Assembly: GCA_964584305.1 (NCBI GenBank)
Contig: CAZOZL010000007.1
Location: 62,001-126,000, forward strand
DNA from: SB11 sp964584305
GTDB taxonomy: Bacteria; Bacteroidota; Bacteroidia; UBA8524
Direction: 5' to 3'
DNA length: 64,000 nucleotides
Position 1 is the stretch's first letter; the number at the start of each line of letters is the position of its first letter. Position numbers and translations under genes: made by a program. Of the stretch, positions 62,876-64,000 are shown piece by piece. The notes beneath the pieces were generated by a model. It did no database searches. It saw only the letters and a list, made by a program, of their open reading frames with translations, and was not told where the DNA came from.

Positions 62876-64000
62876 CTACAAATCAAACAACTTACTTTGC
62901 TTATTATTAGTAGGATGTACAGGTTTTTTATCTTTATCCTTTTTTAGCAATTCATCTAAAATGGGGTCTTCTTTTGGGGATAAGTTAGTTTCAGAAACAT
63001 TAGTAATTTGGTTTTCAGGCTCTTTTATCTCTGTTAGTACTTCTTCCTTTTGCAGCATTTCTATAAATGATATATCACTTCCATTTAGCTTAGTCCCGAT
63101 GGTTTTCCAGCCTTTTATGTCATATTCTAATAACGATATTGTTTCCTCCTTACCCTCTTTCTTTTTGCCTTTTCTAACCAATAATTCAGGTTTAGGATGG
63201 TCTGTTATTCCCACAATATAGTTTTTATCTCCATCTGTAATACAACGAAAACGCTTATCCATAGTTAAGGTTTCTATTATAAAACGTTTTATATAGTAGT
63301 TTTTACCCCCCGCATCGTAGTAGGCTAATGTAACAGCCCTTTCTGGGTTATATTTTTTGATAAATACAACATCATCAGGCTCATAGTGATTAGTGAGTTC
63401 GAAATTAGTTAGCTGGTAATCGCCCGATTTATAGAATACTAAAATTTTATCTTCTCCCTCAAAGCTGCCAATACATTCCCCTCGCTCTTCTGTATTTAAC
63501 CTTCCTACACTCTCATCATACCATATTTTTTGTGCTTCGAGCGTTGAAACACCCGCTTGTTTAAACTTCACACTTTTAACTAAGTGCTTGCTCAATATAT
63601 TGCCTTGCGAGCCTCTCCCTTTTATAGCTAATTCCGAAAAATCAAAATCGAATTGCAGCTTGCGGGCTTTGGCATAGGCACTTAATTGTACACTTACTAT
63701 CTCCGCTTCACCATTAGGGTTGGCAGTAAAATGCAACACTTTTGAGTCTTTTTTACCAGTGGTTAGGTCATACTCTTTATCACGGGTTATACCGCCAATG
63801 GTAAACCGTTTTACCCTTGCAGTATTGGTTTTACCATCAGCATATACTATGTTGTAAACCATGCGGTCATCATTTTTATGGAACACTCCCACATAAATAA
63901 TATCCTTCCCTACAAAAGACTTATCCGTGATTTTGGTAACCAACATTTTACCATCGTTTCTAAATACTATTATATTATCAATATCAGAGCAATCACTCAC
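62876..64000 (-). CDS. DNA gyrase/topoisomerase IV subunit A, C-terminal part (5' partial)
   Basis: The frame is open to the window end, so the first codons lie outside. The visible 374 residues form the beta-pinwheel DNA-wrapping C-terminal domain of GyrA/ParC (repeats such as IIVFRNDGKMLVTKITDKSF and SGDYQLTNFEL), typical of Bacteroidota ParC; the catalytic Tyr domain is outside. The last ~60 residues are charged and unstructured (DELLKKDKDKKP). Together with a B subunit it would separate linked chromosomes. ParC is favoured over GyrA because of the domain sequence, but the symbol is left open. Confidence 0.8.
   Translation of the reverse strand: MSDCSDIDNIIVFRNDGKMLVTKITDKSFVGKDIIYVGVFHKNDDRMVYNIVYADGKTNTARVKRFTIGGITRDKEYDLTTGKKDSKVLHFTANPNGEAEIVSVQLSAYAKARKLQFDFDFSELAIKGRGSQGNILSKHLVKSVKFKQAGVSTLEAQKIWYDESVGRLNTEERGECIGSFEGEDKILVFYKSGDYQLTNFELTNHYEPDDVVFIKKYNPERAVTLAYYDAGGKNYYIKRFIIETLTMDKRFRCITDGDKNYIVGITDHPKPELLVRKGKKKEGKEETISLLEYDIKGWKTIGTKLNGSDISFIEMLQKEEVLTEIKEPENQITNVSETNLSPKEDPILDELLKKDKDKKPVHPTNNKQSKLFDL

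Noticed and set aside
1..64000. tRNA or rRNA genes
   Set aside because: No TTCGANNC T-loop with matching acceptor and anticodon stems was found in the gaps by eye; a covariance search could overturn this.

Overview
The window is about 64 kb of ordinary chromosome from a low-GC member of the Bacteroidota. Evidence: several secreted proteins end in a type IX secretion (T9SS) type A sorting domain; promoters follow the Bacteroidota pattern TTG-N(19-23)-TAnnTTTG, with no clear Shine-Dalgarno sites; and many families typical of the phylum are present (DUF3276/PUR, DUF4199, DUF1599, a BT_3928-type DoxX protein, an OstA-like protein, a GNAT-nitrilase fusion, a DUF6580 protein). The exact order cannot be fixed from this stretch. 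No rRNA, tRNA, CRISPR array, prophage, transposase or restriction system was found.

Layout. 1-5.2 kb: a D-Ala-D-Ala ligase-type double ATP-grasp protein (5' end outside the window), a membrane PASTA protein, a T9SS cargo protein and a rhodanese, read as one operon ending at a clear terminator. 5.2-5.9 kb: three tandem copies of a composite repeat. 5.9-15.1 kb: a GT9 glycosyltransferase, dapD, a GNAT/nitrilase fusion, an amino-acid dehydrogenase, an ABC exporter, a PUR protein, then DUF4199-SRPBCC-plsC-gatC in overlapping order. 15.2-20.8 kb: a MacB/LolD-type ATPase, an LpxR-like outer-membrane deacylase with an unusual N-terminal extension, an OstA-like protein and tilS. 21-26.6 kb: a BtuF-like binding protein without a signal peptide, a small membrane protein, a CaiB-type CoA transferase, map and an RqcH-like NFACT protein. 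26.8-36.5 kb: a 1198-residue TraB/GumN protein, a low-molecular-weight phosphatase, a DUF6580 protein, an M16 protease and another T9SS protein.

36.6-50.2 kb: a DppC-type permease, a 1250-residue NtrY-like histidine kinase, a repeat lipoprotein, GT2-rsmG, a pair of OmpA proteins with two OmpA-like domains each, ferritin, a TPR lipoprotein and a LytS/LytR two-component pair. 50.3-57.6 kb: a kelch/T9SS protein, folP, DUF1599-BT_3928, a DppB-type permease, aroK, HU and a class III aminotransferase. 57.6-64 kb: a cysteine dioxygenase, a DGPF/ECF42 sigma-factor pair beside an AHSA1 protein, a DinB protein and an MFS pump, then the C-terminal part of a topoisomerase IV/gyrase A subunit whose start lies beyond the window.

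The genes are mostly housekeeping and envelope functions: peptidoglycan precursors and diaminopimelate, LPS handling, outer membrane, and translation accuracy. The non-coding structure is the most unusual part: at least four families of dispersed palindromic repeats fill the larger gaps. No clearly undescribed multi-gene system was found. The best leads are single proteins with altered or extra domains and the repeat families.
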